A DNA stretch of 64,000 bases from Rhodovibrionaceae bacterium (GTDB lineage Bacteria; Pseudomonadota; Alphaproteobacteria; Kiloniellales; DSM-21159). Below the pieces are notes generated by a model. That model was not told where the DNA came from and searched no databases. It saw only the letters and a list, made by a program, of their open reading frames with translations. Below, piece after piece: positions 1 to 10,003 of this stretch. Made by a program: the position numbers and the translations under genes. Every line of letters begins with the position of its first letter. Positions within the stretch are counted from its first letter, which is position 1. The DNA lies in contig JANQMX010000029.1 in assembly GCA_028279885.1 (NCBI GenBank), positions 1-64,000 of the forward strand, written 5' to 3'.

Positions 1-90
1 CGCTATCTCGGACAGCTCCTTGGAACCATCCAACCTCAGGAATGCGCCAACTACTTCCAAAACGCTGGCTACGCTTCCGTCAAATTATGA
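1..90 (+). mobile_element. IS630-family transposase, C-terminal fragment (cut by window edge)
   Basis: An open frame runs from the first base to a TGA at 88-90 and encodes 29 residues ending ...QECANYFQNAGYASVKL. The PQECANYF-x-AGY signature is typical of the extreme C-terminus of IS630/Tc1-mariner-type transposases. The rest of the element lies upstream of the window. Just after the stop, at 91-99, is AACGCTC followed by a TA dinucleotide (98-99). IS630 elements insert at TA, so the right end of the element may lie here; I cannot confirm the terminal inverted repeat without the left end. Whether the full transposase is intact cannot be seen. Confidence 0.8.
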
Positions 91-123
91 AACGCTCTAA
101 GGGGAACCTCGACTCCCCGACCC

Positions 124-1674
124 TCACTTGATGCGGAAGTGGTTCCGCAGTGCGAGCAGCACGAGAAAGATCAGCACCGCAGAAATGAGGGTTTGGAAAA
201 AGCTCCACTGTGCAACGCCATCGGGGATATGCGGCGGCAGACGGGTCTCTGGGAAGCCAGCGGTCTTTGTACCTTCTACCCCATAAAGACAGCGGTAGAC
301 CTGGTTCAGCTTCTCAGGCCCACCGAGCCCGGCAAAGGGCAATGTACTCCTCAGCGAGAGCGAGAACGCAGCGCTCTCGGCGTTGCTGTGCTCTGAGCCC
401 ACAACGCAGGCATGGACGGCGGCTTTCTCGTCAGCAACGTAATTCCGATGGCCATCCAAGTAGATATCCTCAAATGCCATGACGGTCACTGCCAGCCAAA
501 TGAACGGCAGTAGCAGGCTCCGGCCGAAGTTCGAGAGCCCTTGGTACAGTAAGCTCACGAACCAAATGAAGGCTTCTTTCAAGCTCCTCGCGTTTCGGCG
601 CGCTTTGAGCTCTTCTGCGAAGAACTCTTGCTCGCGAGCATGATCGTGGGCCTCGTTGGCAAGCTTTTTCACAGACCGCCATTTTGCCTCACGTTCGACT
701 TCTCGGGAAAACGGCTGCCAATTCCGCGCCGACCGGCGAAATACTCTCCAGGCTGCTCCGAGCACACGACGCTGCTTCCCTAGCTCCCTTCTCTTCCAAA
801 GGTGGACACCAACTAGCCAGACCAATCGTTGTAGGCTTTGAGGTTCGATTGACAGATCATCCAGCCGCGGCGCTTGAGCAAAGTTGGCCTGAATGAAATC
901 GGGCACTTGCTGGAATTTTGCGCCAGCCAAGGTGAAGGCTCGTTTGACCGCGATGGCGCTGAAGTTGGAACGCCTCTTGAACAGCGCCTTCTCGAAGGTC
1001 GTGTAGCTCTCGAAGGTCGATTGAAAAAACACCGCAGTCGCTCCGAAGGTTGCTCGATCAAACCGTGCAGCACCTTCGAAGGTAACCCCGTCAAACTCCG
1101 CGTTTGCTTCGAAACTTGCTCCCCTGAACTCGGCTTTGTCGTTGAATTTGGCTGCTCTGAACTTCGCTGTTCCTGCAAACGTGACCGCTCCAAACAACGC
1201 AACGCCTATAAAGGTTGCGTCCTCAAACGTCGCGTACCCCTTGAAAGTGACATCCCCTCCAAACCACGCATATCCATCGAAAGTCACGTCACTGAAATCT
1301 GCTGTGTGTTCAAATTCGACCGCGGAAAAAGTGCCGATACTCTTGAACACAGCGCTGCGGAACTGCGCCTTGAACTCAAATCTCGACCTATGAAACGCTA
1401 CACCGTGCTTGAATACAGCCCCCTCAAACAACGAGATCCCAGGAAAGATGAAGTCCCGGAAATTCGGCTCGTCTGCGAAGCTGCGTCCTGCGAAATTGGC
1501 TTCAGCAGAGGCAAGCCACTCGGTCGACGCTCGATTTGCACCACTACCGTTTAGCTCTACGGCCCACTCCCCCGCCTCTTCCAGCGCCTTGCGCTTGGCG
1601 AGCATCTCGTCGGCCCAGGCATTCCAGGCGTCCTTACCCTGCTGAAAGAGTGCCCAGGTCTCTTCCTTGTTCAC
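124..1674 (-). CDS. Pentapeptide-repeat membrane protein
   Basis: About 170 residues (roughly 71-239) consist of degenerate pentapeptide repeats of the xxxF-x/AxF type (for example FRGASFEANAEF), predicting a right-handed beta-helix. A basic linker follows, then two hydrophobic segments, near residue 390-410 and at the C-terminus, so the protein is probably anchored in the inner membrane with a cytosolic repeat domain. I chose the GTG at 1674 because GGAGGGG lies 5-6 bases upstream; the longer open frame overlaps mtnA and begins with an implausible Arg-rich stretch. The product is 516 residues. The gene sits between an IS630 end and mtnA and looks less GC-rich than its neighbours. The molecular function of such proteins is generally unknown. 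Confidence 0.8.
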   Translation of the reverse strand: MNKEETWALFQQGKDAWNAWADEMLAKRKALEEAGEWAVELNGSGANRASTEWLASAEANFAGRSFADEPNFRDFIFPGISLFEGAVFKHGVAFHRSRFEFKAQFRSAVFKSIGTFSAVEFEHTADFSDVTFDGYAWFGGDVTFKGYATFEDATFIGVALFGAVTFAGTAKFRAAKFNDKAEFRGASFEANAEFDGVTFEGAARFDRATFGATAVFFQSTFESYTTFEKALFKRRSNFSAIAVKRAFTLAGAKFQQVPDFIQANFAQAPRLDDLSIEPQSLQRLVWLVGVHLWKRRELGKQRRVLGAAWRVFRRSARNWQPFSREVEREAKWRSVKKLANEAHDHAREQEFFAEELKARRNARSLKEAFIWFVSLLYQGLSNFGRSLLLPFIWLAVTVMAFEDIYLDGHRNYVADEKAAVHACVVGSEHSNAESAAFSLSLRSTLPFAGLGGPEKLNQVYRCLYGVEGTKTAGFPETRLPPHIPDGVAQWSFFQTLISAVLIFLVLLALRNHFRIK

Positions 1675-1726
1675 GCGTCCCCTCCGGCGTTCGAACAGCC
1701 CAGAGTAGCAGCGCAAAGCGAGTCGC

Positions 1727-2866
1727 TTACCAGTCGAAAGGGCGCGGGTTTGGGCTGGATTGGCCCTTGGTCTTGTCCGGAAACAGCGCGGCCAGCCCTT
1801 CCTTCGACGCTTCCGCAATCCCCCGCTCGGTGATCAGGCCGGTGACCAGGCGGGCGGGGGTGACGTCGAAGGCTGGGTTGGCGGCGGGGCTGGCCGGGGG
1901 CATGACGCGGACGCGGGTGACGGCGCCCTCGGCGGTGAGGCCGGCGATCTCGCTGACTTCCTCGGCCGCGCGCTCTTCGATGGGGATGTCGGCCAGGCCG
2001 TCGTCGATGGCCCAGTCGATGGTCGAGCTGGGCAAGGCGACAAAGAAGGGCACGTCGTTGTCCTTGGCAGCCAGCGCCTTCAGGTAGGTGCCGATCTTGT
2101 TGCAGACGTCGCCCGCCGCCGTGGTGCGGTCGCTGCCGACGATGCAGATGTCCACCTCGCCGTGCTGCATCAGGTGCCCGCCGGCGTTGTCGGCGATCAC
2201 CGTATGGGGCACCGCGTGCTCGCCCAGTTCCCAGGCGGTGAGCGAGGCGCCCTGGTTGCGCGGCCGGGTCTCGTCGACCCAGACATGGACGGGCAGGCCC
2301 GCCGCCTGCGCCTTGTAGATGGGCGCGGTGGCCGTGCCCCAGTCGATGGTCGCCAGCGCGCCGGCGTTGCAGTGGGTCAGCACCTGCACGGGCGCCCCGC
2401 CCTTGCGCGCTGCGATCTCCTCCAAGAGCTTCAGGCCGTGATCGCCGATGGCGGAACAGAGTTCGGCATCTTCCTCCGCCATCTCGCCGGCGAGGCGATA
2501 GGCCTCCGCCCGCCGGGCGTTGTGACCGATGGGCAAGAGCGCCGCCTTCATGCGGTCGAGCGCCCACTTGAGATTGACCGCGGTGGGCCGCGTCGAGAGC
2601 AACTCGTCGTAGGCGGCCTCGATGGTCGCACCCGAGCTGTCGCGGTTCATGGCGAGTGCCATGCCATAGGCGGCGGTGACGCCGATCAGGGGCGCGCCGC
2701 GCACCTGCATGGAGGAGATGGCGTGGGCGGCCTCGTCCATATGCGTGAGGGTGGCGATCTCGAAGACGAAGGGCAGCTTGGTCTGGTCGATGATCTCGAC
2801 GGCCCAACCGGCCCCTTCCCCGCTGTCGGCGAGACGGATCGTCCGGCGCCACCCTTCTTTCGTCAT
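1727..2866 (-). CDS. mtnA: S-methyl-5-thioribose-1-phosphate isomerase
   Basis: Converts methylthioribose-1-phosphate to methylthioribulose-1-phosphate in salvage of the methylthioadenosine made by polyamine and other SAM-dependent reactions; cytosolic. The 379-residue protein has the eIF2B-alpha-like fold signatures of MtnA: RGAPLIG (56-62), the catalytic cysteine in THCNAG (Cys166) and the catalytic aspartate in [10 protein letters not shown] (Asp246). It starts at the ATG at 2866, which overlaps the mtnP stop by four bases (ATGA), indicating translational coupling in an mtnP-mtnA operon. A frame extending further upstream lies inside mtnP and is not the start. No other methionine-salvage gene lies nearby, so the fate of methylthioribulose-phosphate cannot be told from this window. 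Confidence 0.95.
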   Translation of the reverse strand: MTKEGWRRTIRLADSGEGAGWAVEIIDQTKLPFVFEIATLTHMDEAAHAISSMQVRGAPLIGVTAAYGMALAMNRDSSGATIEAAYDELLSTRPTAVNLKWALDRMKAALLPIGHNARRAEAYRLAGEMAEEDAELCSAIGDHGLKLLEEIAARKGGAPVQVLTHCNAGALATIDWGTATAPIYKAQAAGLPVHVWVDETRPRNQGASLTAWELGEHAVPHTVIADNAGGHLMQHGEVDICIVGSDRTTAAGDVCNKIGTYLKALAAKDNDVPFFVALPSSTIDWAIDDGLADIPIEERAAEEVSEIAGLTAEGAVTRVRVMPPASPAANPAFDVTPARLVTGLITERGIAEASKEGLAALFPDKTKGQSSPNPRPFDW

Positions 2867-3756
2867 TCGCTCGTTCCCAAAACCCGCCCGGCGACCGCGT
2901 CGAGCTTGGCCACGACCTCGGGGTCGCGGGCATGGGGGGCGGTGATTATGGCGAAATCGAGCGCCCGGTGGCACTCGCGCGGGCCCTCGGCGGCCTTGGC
3001 GGCGATGCGCGGCACGGCTCCGGCCACCAGGCTCCGCGCGTGCTCCGCATTGGCGCGAATGACGGCCACCACCTTTTCGACGCTGACGTGGCCGTGGTCC
3101 GGGTGCCAGCAGTCGTAGTCGGTGACCATGGCGACGGTGGCGTAGCCCATCTCGGCTTCCCGGGCGAGCTTGGCTTCGGGCATGTTGGTCATGCCGATCA
3201 CGTCGCAGCCCCAGGTGCGGTAGAGCGCCGACTCGGCCTTGGAGGAGAACTGCAAGCCCTCCATCACCAGGTAGGTGCCGCCCCGCTGGTGCGCAATCCC
3301 CTGCTCCTCTGCGGTCTCCGCCAGGCAGGCGGAGATGACCGCGCAAACCGGCTCGGCCATGGAGACGTGGGCGACGCAACCGGTGCCGAAGAAGGACTTC
3401 CTCCGCGCGAAGGTGCGGTCGATGAACTGATCGACCATCACGAAGGTGCCGGGCGAGAGTTCCTCCTTGAGGGAGCCCACGGCGCTGACCGAGATGATGT
3501 CCGTCACCCCGCTGCGCTTCAGGGCGTCGATATTGGCGCGGTAGTTGATGTCGCTGGGCGAGAGCGGATGGCCGCGGCCGTGGCGCGGCAGGAAGACGAC
3601 CTCGGTGCCGTTCAAGCGACCGAACAGCATCTCGTCGGAGGGCTTGCCGAAAGGGCTCTCCACCGCCTGCCAGCGCCGTTCCTCCAACCCCTCGATGTCG
3701 TAAACACCGCTGCCGCCGATCACCCCGACGACAGCCCGATAGCCCTCTCCGCTCAA
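2863..3756 (-). CDS. mtnP: S-methyl-5'-thioadenosine phosphorylase
   Basis: Phosphorolytically cleaves methylthioadenosine to adenine and methylthioribose-1-phosphate, the substrate of the next gene. The 297-residue protein shows the purine nucleoside phosphorylase family-2 hallmarks: [10 protein letters not shown] at the N-terminus (11-20), the phosphate-binding RHGRGH (58-63), and the [12 protein letters not shown] and [15 protein letters not shown] segments typical of MtnP. The start is a TTG at 3756, preceded by GGGGG seven bases upstream. It is the first gene of the mtnP-mtnA pair and is divergent from the AmmeMemoRadiSam fusion gene, with about 100 bp of shared promoter region. Confidence 0.95.
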   Translation of the reverse strand: MSGEGYRAVVGVIGGSGVYDIEGLEERRWQAVESPFGKPSDEMLFGRLNGTEVVFLPRHGRGHPLSPSDINYRANIDALKRSGVTDIISVSAVGSLKEELSPGTFVMVDQFIDRTFARRKSFFGTGCVAHVSMAEPVCAVISACLAETAEEQGIAHQRGGTYLVMEGLQFSSKAESALYRTWGCDVIGMTNMPEAKLAREAEMGYATVAMVTDYDCWHPDHGHVSVEKVVAVIRANAEHARSLVAGAVPRIAAKAAEGPRECHRALDFAIITAPHARDPEVVAKLDAVAGRVLGTSE

Positions 3757-3817
3757 CGGCTTACCCCCTTGTTCCGAGACACCGGCGGGGCTTTACACCC
3801 GCTTGTGTGATTTCTGC

Positions 3818-3823
3818 TATACT
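3818..3823 (+). promoter_or_regulatory. Candidate extended -10 promoter element
   Basis: TATACT preceded by TG one base upstream (TGCTATACT) looks like an extended -10 box, about 35 bases before the ATG at 3858. No convincing -35 hexamer at 17 bp spacing was found, consistent with an extended -10 promoter. It would drive the AmmeMemoRadiSam B-A gene. Confidence 0.35.
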
Positions 3824-3857
3824 GCGTCGCCAAAGAATTAGGGCAACAGAGCTTGTC

Positions 3858-5279
3858 ATGACAACGCTCCCGAACGGTCTTTCCGGGACCGACATCCGCC
3901 CGCCGGCGGTGGCCGGCCGCTTCTACCCGGGCGAGGCGCCGGCCTTGGCCGGGATGGTCGATGACCTCTTGGCCCAGGTCGGCACCCATGGGCTGGCGCC
4001 CAAGGCGCTGATCGTGCCCCACGCCGGCTATGTCTATTCCGGCATCATGGCAGCACAGGGTTACACCACCCTGCTGCCGCGCAGCCACCGCATCCGCCGC
4101 GCCGTCCTGCTCGGCCCCAATCATACCGCGCCGCTGCGAGGCTTCGCCGTGTCGAGCCACGCGGGCTACGCCACGCCGCTCGGCGTCGTGCCGGTGGACG
4201 TGGAGACCCGCGACGCGCTGCTGCGCGAGGGCCGGGTCCAGCTCTACGACGAACTGCACGCCGGCGAGCACTGCCTGGAGGTTCAGCTCCCCTTCCTGCA
4301 GCGGCTGTTCAAGGACATCGTCGTGCTGCCCATCCTGGTCGGGCAGGTGGCGCCGGAGGAGACGGCCAGCCTGATCGCGCAGCTCTGGGGCGACGAGGAG
4401 ACCGTCATCCTGATCTCCTCCGACTTGAGCCACTTTCTCTCCTATGACGAAGCCTGCGCGCTCGACGCCGAGGCGGTCGCCGCCATCGAGCGGCTGGACC
4501 CCGGCGGCCTGACGCCCGAGCAGGCCTGCGGCCGCCATGCCATCCGCGGCCTCTTGACCCACGCCCGGAGCTGCGGCCTGCGCGCCACCACCGTGGGACT
4601 CTGCAACTCGGGCGACACGGCCGGCGACAAGGCACGGGTGGTGGGCTACACCAGCGTCGCCTTCGAGCCGCTGGAGCAGGCGCGCCTCGGCAAGGCACAG
4701 CGCCAAGAGCTCCTGCGCTGCGCCGCAAAGAGCCTTCGCCATGCCGTGCGCAAGGGCCAGGGAACGGCGCCGGAGGTGGAGGTCTCCAGCTTCACCGCCC
4801 CGCTGCGCAGTCAGCGGGCCAGCTTCGTCACCCTCAGTCGCGAGGACGGACGGCTGCGCGGCTGCATCGGCAGCCTCAAGCCCCAGCAACCGCTAGTCCG
4901 CGACGTGGTGGAGAACAGCGTCAAGGCCGGCTTCGAGGACCCGCGCTTCAAGCCGCTGGCCGCCGACGAGCTGCCGGGCCTGACCATGGGCATCTCGATC
5001 CTCTCCCATCCCGTGCGCATGCACTTCAGGGACGAGGCCGACGCCCTGGCTCAGCTCGAGCCGAACGTGGACGGCATCATCCTGGCCACACCGGAGGCGC
5101 GCGGCACCTTCCTGCCCCACGTCTGGGAGGGGCTGGGCGACCGTGAGGACTTCATGAAGGCCCTCAAGCACAAGGCTGGCCTGGCCGAGGACTTCTGGTC
5201 CGACGAGGTCCAGCTCTATCGCTTCCGCACCGAGAGCTTCGCCAGCTCGGTGGCGCCGCTGCTGCAGGACAGCCATTGA
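3858..5279 (+). CDS. AmmeMemoRadiSam system protein B-A fusion (Memo + AMMECR1)
   Basis: A 473-residue two-domain protein. Residues 1 to about 275 match the Memo-like family (AmmeMemoRadiSam system protein B), which is related to extradiol dioxygenases: RFYPG near residue 21, the metal-ligand motif PHAGYVYSG (His55), the GPNHTA motif and the HCLEVQLPF segment are visible. Residues of about 285-470 form an AMMECR1 domain (protein A), with the conserved RGCIGSLKPQQPL and LTMGISILS. I place the start at the ATG at 3858 rather than an upstream in-frame ATG because the Memo domain begins immediately after it. The radical SAM partner lies at 7224-8324 on the opposite strand, with two genes between. 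The biochemical role of this conserved trio is not established. Confidence 0.88.
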   Translation: MTTLPNGLSGTDIRPPAVAGRFYPGEAPALAGMVDDLLAQVGTHGLAPKALIVPHAGYVYSGIMAAQGYTTLLPRSHRIRRAVLLGPNHTAPLRGFAVSSHAGYATPLGVVPVDVETRDALLREGRVQLYDELHAGEHCLEVQLPFLQRLFKDIVVLPILVGQVAPEETASLIAQLWGDEETVILISSDLSHFLSYDEACALDAEAVAAIERLDPGGLTPEQACGRHAIRGLLTHARSCGLRATTVGLCNSGDTAGDKARVVGYTSVAFEPLEQARLGKAQRQELLRCAAKSLRHAVRKGQGTAPEVEVSSFTAPLRSQRASFVTLSREDGRLRGCIGSLKPQQPLVRDVVENSVKAGFEDPRFKPLAADELPGLTMGISILSHPVRMHFRDEADALAQLEPNVDGIILATPEARGTFLPHVWEGLGDREDFMKALKHKAGLAEDFWSDEVQLYRFRTESFASSVAPLLQDSH

Positions 5280-5394
5280 GATCGACACCTCGGCCAGCGA
5301 AGCGGCGGAATACACCTATTTCTCGTATGGACGAAAGACGCGACGATTCTTAGACCGACGTGATGGATAGACAGCGAACGTCGGGAGGATTGTC

Positions 5395-6204
5395 ATGCGC
5401 CTGCTCACTGCGGCTCTCGTTCTCATGATGGCCACGGCCGGCCAGGGCATCGCCCAAGACAGGGTCAAGCTGCACGCCGCAGGCAGCCTGAAGGCGGCCA
5501 TGAGCGAGATCGCCGACGGCTTCGAGCAGGCGCACGGCGTCATCGTCGAACGGGCCTTCGGCCCGTCCGGCCTGCTGCGTCAGCGCATCGAAGGCGGCGA
5601 GGCTGCGGAGGTCTACGCCTCGGCCAACATGAAGCACCCCACCGCCCTGGCCAAAGCGGGGATGGCAGCCCCCGTCGCCCTCTTCGCCCGCAACCGGCTC
5701 TGCGCCCTGGCGCAGCCCGGCCTCGCCGTAGAAACGGACTCCGTCCTGGACGTTCTGCTGGACCCGGCCGTGCGGGTCGGCACCTCCACCCCCAAGGCGG
5801 ACCCGGCCGGCGATTACGCCTGGGAGGTCTTCGCCAAGGCCGACGGCTTGGTCGCCGGCGCGGGCGAAACCCTGCGCGGCAAAGCTCTGCAGCTTACCGG
5901 CGGGCCCGACAGCGCCAAGCCGCCCGCCGGCCGCAATCCCTACGGCTGGGTGATGGACGACGGCCAAGCCGATCTCTTCCTGACCTACTGCACCAACGCG
6001 GTGCTGGCTGAGCGCGACACGTCGGGCCTCAAGATCGTCGCCCTGCCGGAGCCGCTGGCGGTCGGCGCCGACTATGGCCTTACGGTGATGAACGGCGCGC
6101 CGGAGAGCGCTTGGCGTCTGGCCTTCTACATTCTCTCGCCGGCCGGCCAGGACGTCCTGGCGAGCTACGGCTTTGCCGCGGCGGGACTGCCGGCGTCCGA
6201 GTAA
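5395..6204 (+). CDS. ModA-like molybdate/tungstate-type periplasmic binding protein
   Basis: The 269-residue protein has a cleavable signal peptide (hydrophobic core at about 3-18, AQA-type cleavage near residue 20), then the fold typical of ModA-family oxyanion-binding proteins: HAAGSLKAAMSEI at the mature N-terminus, EVYASANMKHP, and the conserved NPYGWVMDDGQADLFLTYCTNA region. The final AFYILSPAGQDVLASYGFA is a standard ModA C-terminus. A Shine-Dalgarno (GGGAGG) lies eight bases before the ATG. No ABC permease or ATPase gene accompanies it, so it may work with a transporter elsewhere or act as a sensor. It sits inside the AmmeMemoRadiSam locus. The ligand is not provable from sequence alone. 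Confidence 0.8.
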   Translation: MRLLTAALVLMMATAGQGIAQDRVKLHAAGSLKAAMSEIADGFEQAHGVIVERAFGPSGLLRQRIEGGEAAEVYASANMKHPTALAKAGMAAPVALFARNRLCALAQPGLAVETDSVLDVLLDPAVRVGTSTPKADPAGDYAWEVFAKADGLVAGAGETLRGKALQLTGGPDSAKPPAGRNPYGWVMDDGQADLFLTYCTNAVLAERDTSGLKIVALPEPLAVGADYGLTVMNGAPESAWRLAFYILSPAGQDVLASYGFAAAGLPASE

Positions 6205-6321
6205 GCCACCTCATAGATCCACGCATCGTTCCCGTGTAATCTCGCGGCACAGACAGTCGACCAACGCGCGCGCAGGCCTTCACGGCTGCTGCCGTGACCC
6301 ACTCAGCTCGGGAAGTCTCGA

Positions 6322-7223
6322 ATGGCACCGCGGGACCACGAATGGTTCGATTACTACAAGGCGTTCGACTACTTTCGCCCGGAGATGGTCCGGGACGGCA
6401 ATCAGCCAAGGATAAGAGAGCGCCCGGACGCGGAAGCGTCCATCGTCCTCGTCCATGGGCTGAGCGACTCCCCCTACTACATGTCGGCCATCGCCGATCA
6501 CTTCCACGAAACGCTGCGCTACAACGTCTACCTTCCGCTGCTGCAGTGCCACGGACTGAAAGACCCGAAGGGCATGGAAGGGGTCGAGCTGGAGGAGTGG
6601 AAGCGCAACGTCCTCTGGTCCGTCACCTACGCCGGCGACAGAACCGAAGAGGTGTCGGTCGGCGGCCTTTCGACCGGAGGTGCCTTGAGCTTCTACACCG
6701 CCTGCACCTCGCCGCGCGTGACCGGCGCGCTCTATCTCTTCTCGGCCGCCTTGGACTTGCGCTTTTCGGGAAACGAGCGGGTCGACAACATCCTTGAATC
6801 CCTGCTGCGCAGCCGAGCCCTGACGTGGGTGTTTGACGCCTTCGATTCGAAAAAGCCTCTGATCGGGGACAACCCCTACAAATACGCCTACGTCGACAAG
6901 GATGGCGCGCGGGAGCTGGCGAAGCTGATCAAGGAGATCAACACCCTCCTCGCAGGCTTCGATCGCGCGCACCCATTTGCCAAGCGAACCTTCGCGGCGC
7001 ACTCCTATGCGGATCCCACGGCAAACATAAAAGGCATTCTGCGGCTGCGGGAAGAGATGCGCCCCGCCGACCTCGAGGAGTTTCTGATCGACGCCGACAA
7101 GGAGGTCACCCACGCCGGTCTCGTCCTGAAGGACGACCTCGTCGTGAACGGGAAGGTCCTGGAAACAGGAAACCAGTGCTTCCCCGACATGATGGACGCG
7201 ATGGACCGCTTCGCGCGGGCCGG

Positions 7224-7227
<4 letters not shown>
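6322..7227 (+). CDS. Alpha/beta hydrolase (lipase/esterase-like)
   Basis: A 301-residue serine hydrolase without a signal peptide. The oxyanion-hole segment LVHGLSDSPYY (43-53) and the nucleophile elbow GLSTG with Ser117 are clear, and the catalytic histidine is probably His264 in THAGLVL. The start has GGGAAG upstream. The stop overlaps the stop of the convergent radical SAM gene by four bases. The substrate cannot be assigned; carboxylesterase or monoacylglycerol lipase activity is the usual guess for this group. Its position within the AmmeMemoRadiSam locus may be accidental. Confidence 0.75.
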
Positions 7228-8324
<1,097 letters not shown>

Positions 8325-8378
8325 CTTGCTGGTCCTTATATGGGACCAACCCGCAAGGGATGATAGAGGCAGGCAAGG

Positions 8379-9479
8379 TCAGCCGTTGCGGAGGCTGCCG
8401 ACCCGCGCCAGGGACTGCGGCGTGGCAACCTGATAGCGCATGCAGAGCGGCTCGATAAGGCGAGCCACCTCGTCGCGGCCCAGCTCGTCCATCAGCTTGC
8501 AGGGCGGCTTGCCGAACTTCAGCGCCAGCTCGGCGCCCATGTCGATGGCCTCCGGGGTCGCCACCTCCTCGTCGAGCTCCTCCAGGACGGGCAGGAAGGT
8601 GCCGCCGAGCAGGATATCCGCCACCTTGGCGGCCGTATCCGCGGCGAGCGGGTCCGGCTTGGTGACGATCCAGCTGTCGCCGGCGTCGCCCACCTCGATC
8701 ATGCTCTTCGCCGGCGTATAGAACAGGCCGAGAGCCGAAAGATTGCGGATGGCGTTCAGATTGATGCGCGGCTTGATGATATTCATGACGAAGAAGGGCC
8801 CGGCGGCAACGCCGAAGCGATCCTTGGCCACCTCGTCGATCTGGGCCGGTGTCGCCAGGCCTTCGTCCATCGCCCGCGCCGCTGCGTTGGTATAGGGGCA
8901 GAAGAAGCGATTGATGGCGAAGCCGTAGGTGTCCTTGCAGACCAGCGGATGCTTGCCGGTGGCCTCGCAGAACGCCGTGGCCGCCGCCATCGCGGCCTCA
9001 TCTGTCTTGTCGCCCCGCACCACCTCGACCAGCGGGTTGATCTGCGCCGGGCTGAAGTAGTGTAGGCCAAGAAAGCGCTCCGGGCCGCTGATATGATGGG
9101 CCAAGTCGCTGACCTTGAGGCAGCTGGTGTTGGTGGCGACCAGGCTGTCGTCACGCAACACGGCGCTCAGCTTGCTGAAGACCTCGGACTTGAGATCGAA
9201 GTCCTCGAACACCGCCTCGATCACCAGGTCGCAGTCGGCCAAGTCGTCGAGACCGCTGCTCTTGGCGAGACGCCCGCCCGCGGCCTCGGCGGCGTCGGCG
9301 TTCATGCGCCCCTTCTCGACAGCACGGGCATAGAAGCTCTGGGCGCCCTCTATGGCCTTGTCGACCATATCGGCGCTGATATCGGTGATGACGACCTCGA
9401 AGCCGTGCTGTGCGGTTGCCGTTGCGATGCCGCCACCCATGGTACCGGCCCCGATGACCCCGACCCTGCGAATCTCCAT
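8379..9479 (-). CDS. 3-hydroxyacyl-CoA dehydrogenase (single-function)
   Basis: NAD-dependent oxidation of L-3-hydroxyacyl-CoA to 3-ketoacyl-CoA; cytosolic, beta-oxidation or butyryl-CoA metabolism. The 366-residue protein starts with the Rossmann motif VGVIGAGTMGGGIA, followed by the family motif LVATNTSCLKVSDLA, the catalytic His in LGLHYFSPA and the C-terminal helical domain with GFAINRFFCPYTNAA. It carries a C-terminal extension of about 60 residues beyond the usual 280-300 residues of single-domain enzymes. No hydratase domain is fused. It is a monocistronic minus-strand gene; about 520 bp upstream separate it from hyuA and carry a CRP-like palindrome. Confidence 0.88.
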   Translation of the reverse strand: MEIRRVGVIGAGTMGGGIATATAQHGFEVVITDISADMVDKAIEGAQSFYARAVEKGRMNADAAEAAGGRLAKSSGLDDLADCDLVIEAVFEDFDLKSEVFSKLSAVLRDDSLVATNTSCLKVSDLAHHISGPERFLGLHYFSPAQINPLVEVVRGDKTDEAAMAAATAFCEATGKHPLVCKDTYGFAINRFFCPYTNAAARAMDEGLATPAQIDEVAKDRFGVAAGPFFVMNIIKPRINLNAIRNLSALGLFYTPAKSMIEVGDAGDSWIVTKPDPLAADTAAKVADILLGGTFLPVLEELDEEVATPEAIDMGAELALKFGKPPCKLMDELGRDEVARLIEPLCMRYQVATPQSLARVGSLRNG

Positions 9480-9635
9480 CTTGCCCCTAGCTTTTCTCGA
9501 TCCTTACGGCGCCCGCCTCATAGCAACGCCGGCCGGGCCCGTCCAGCAGAGGCGTCATAGAGCTCTCGAGCCGACAGCGGCAAAGCCCCCAAGCCGCCAT
9601 TTTCTGCAGCGCCCGGTCGCTTCATCGGTCAGAAG

Positions 9636-9651
9636 TGTGAACCAGTTCACA
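9636..9651. promoter_or_regulatory. CRP/FNR-type palindrome
   Basis: TGTGAACCAGTTCACA is a perfect inverted repeat (7-bp arms, 2-bp centre) and matches TGTGA-N6-TCACA, the canonical CRP-family operator, exactly in both half-sites. It lies about 157 bp upstream of the 3-hydroxyacyl-CoA dehydrogenase start and 350 bp upstream of hyuA. Proximity favours control of the dehydrogenase. A GntR-type regulator is an alternative reader of such a site. Confidence 0.5.
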
Positions 9652-9869
9652 TATCCCTCACGCTTGTGTGAAGCAGCTCATGCAGCGTCTGCATGTCTGC
9701 TAGCATACTCATGAAAGGCGCCGAAGCCGCCACCCGCACAGTCCGCACCGGACAGAAATGCAAGGCAGGTCGCTTTGGCCCGTTTACAGGCTGCCCCATG
9801 GCGCTCCGCCGCTCCTAGCCGGCGCAGAGGCGCTGCCAAGGCAGCACTATGGTCGGGGAAAACTGGGAT

Positions 9870-9903
9870 GCAGGTTGGTCGCGGAATGGGGCGACCAACC
9901 TGC
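9870..9903. promoter_or_regulatory. Perfect 13-bp stem-loop
   Basis: GCAGGTTGGTCGC (9870-9882) and its exact complement (9891-9903) flank an 8-base loop, GGAATGGG. The pyrimidine tract CTTTCCTTTCT follows on the plus strand but there is no clean T-run, so it is an imperfect intrinsic terminator. It may attenuate transcription entering hyuA, or be an interspersed repeat unit. Confidence 0.5.
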
Positions 9904-9970
9904 CTTTCCTTTCTAGCCACGGCAGAACGCAATTGCGCTTGCCTTTGGCTCGCTCAGCCCACAAGAGACT

Positions 9971-9986
9971 GCAGTTCGTGAACTGC
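9971..9986. promoter_or_regulatory. Short palindrome upstream of hydantoinase gene
   Basis: GCAGTTC-GT-GAACTGC, 7-bp perfect arms, ending 17 bases before the ATG at 10004. The position suggests an operator or a translation-controlling hairpin. No regulator gene is adjacent. Confidence 0.35.
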
Positions 9987-10003
9987 GGTTTGGTTAGAGC
10001 GTT

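Larger units (their letters stand above)
9480..10003. other. Gene-free divergent regulatory region
   Basis: 524 bp between the divergently transcribed dehydrogenase and hydantoinase genes. No credible coding frame was found; short frames here lack ribosome sites and family resemblance. It holds three inverted repeats listed separately: a CRP-like palindrome, a 13-bp perfect stem-loop and a short palindrome just before the hydantoinase start. Confidence 0.6.

Noticed and set aside
9993..10002. TTAGAGCGTT, the reverse complement of AACGCTCTAA at the IS630 end (91-100), seen as a possible second IS end
   Set aside because: Only a 10-base match with no further similarity or transposase remnant; such a match is not improbable by chance in 64 kb.
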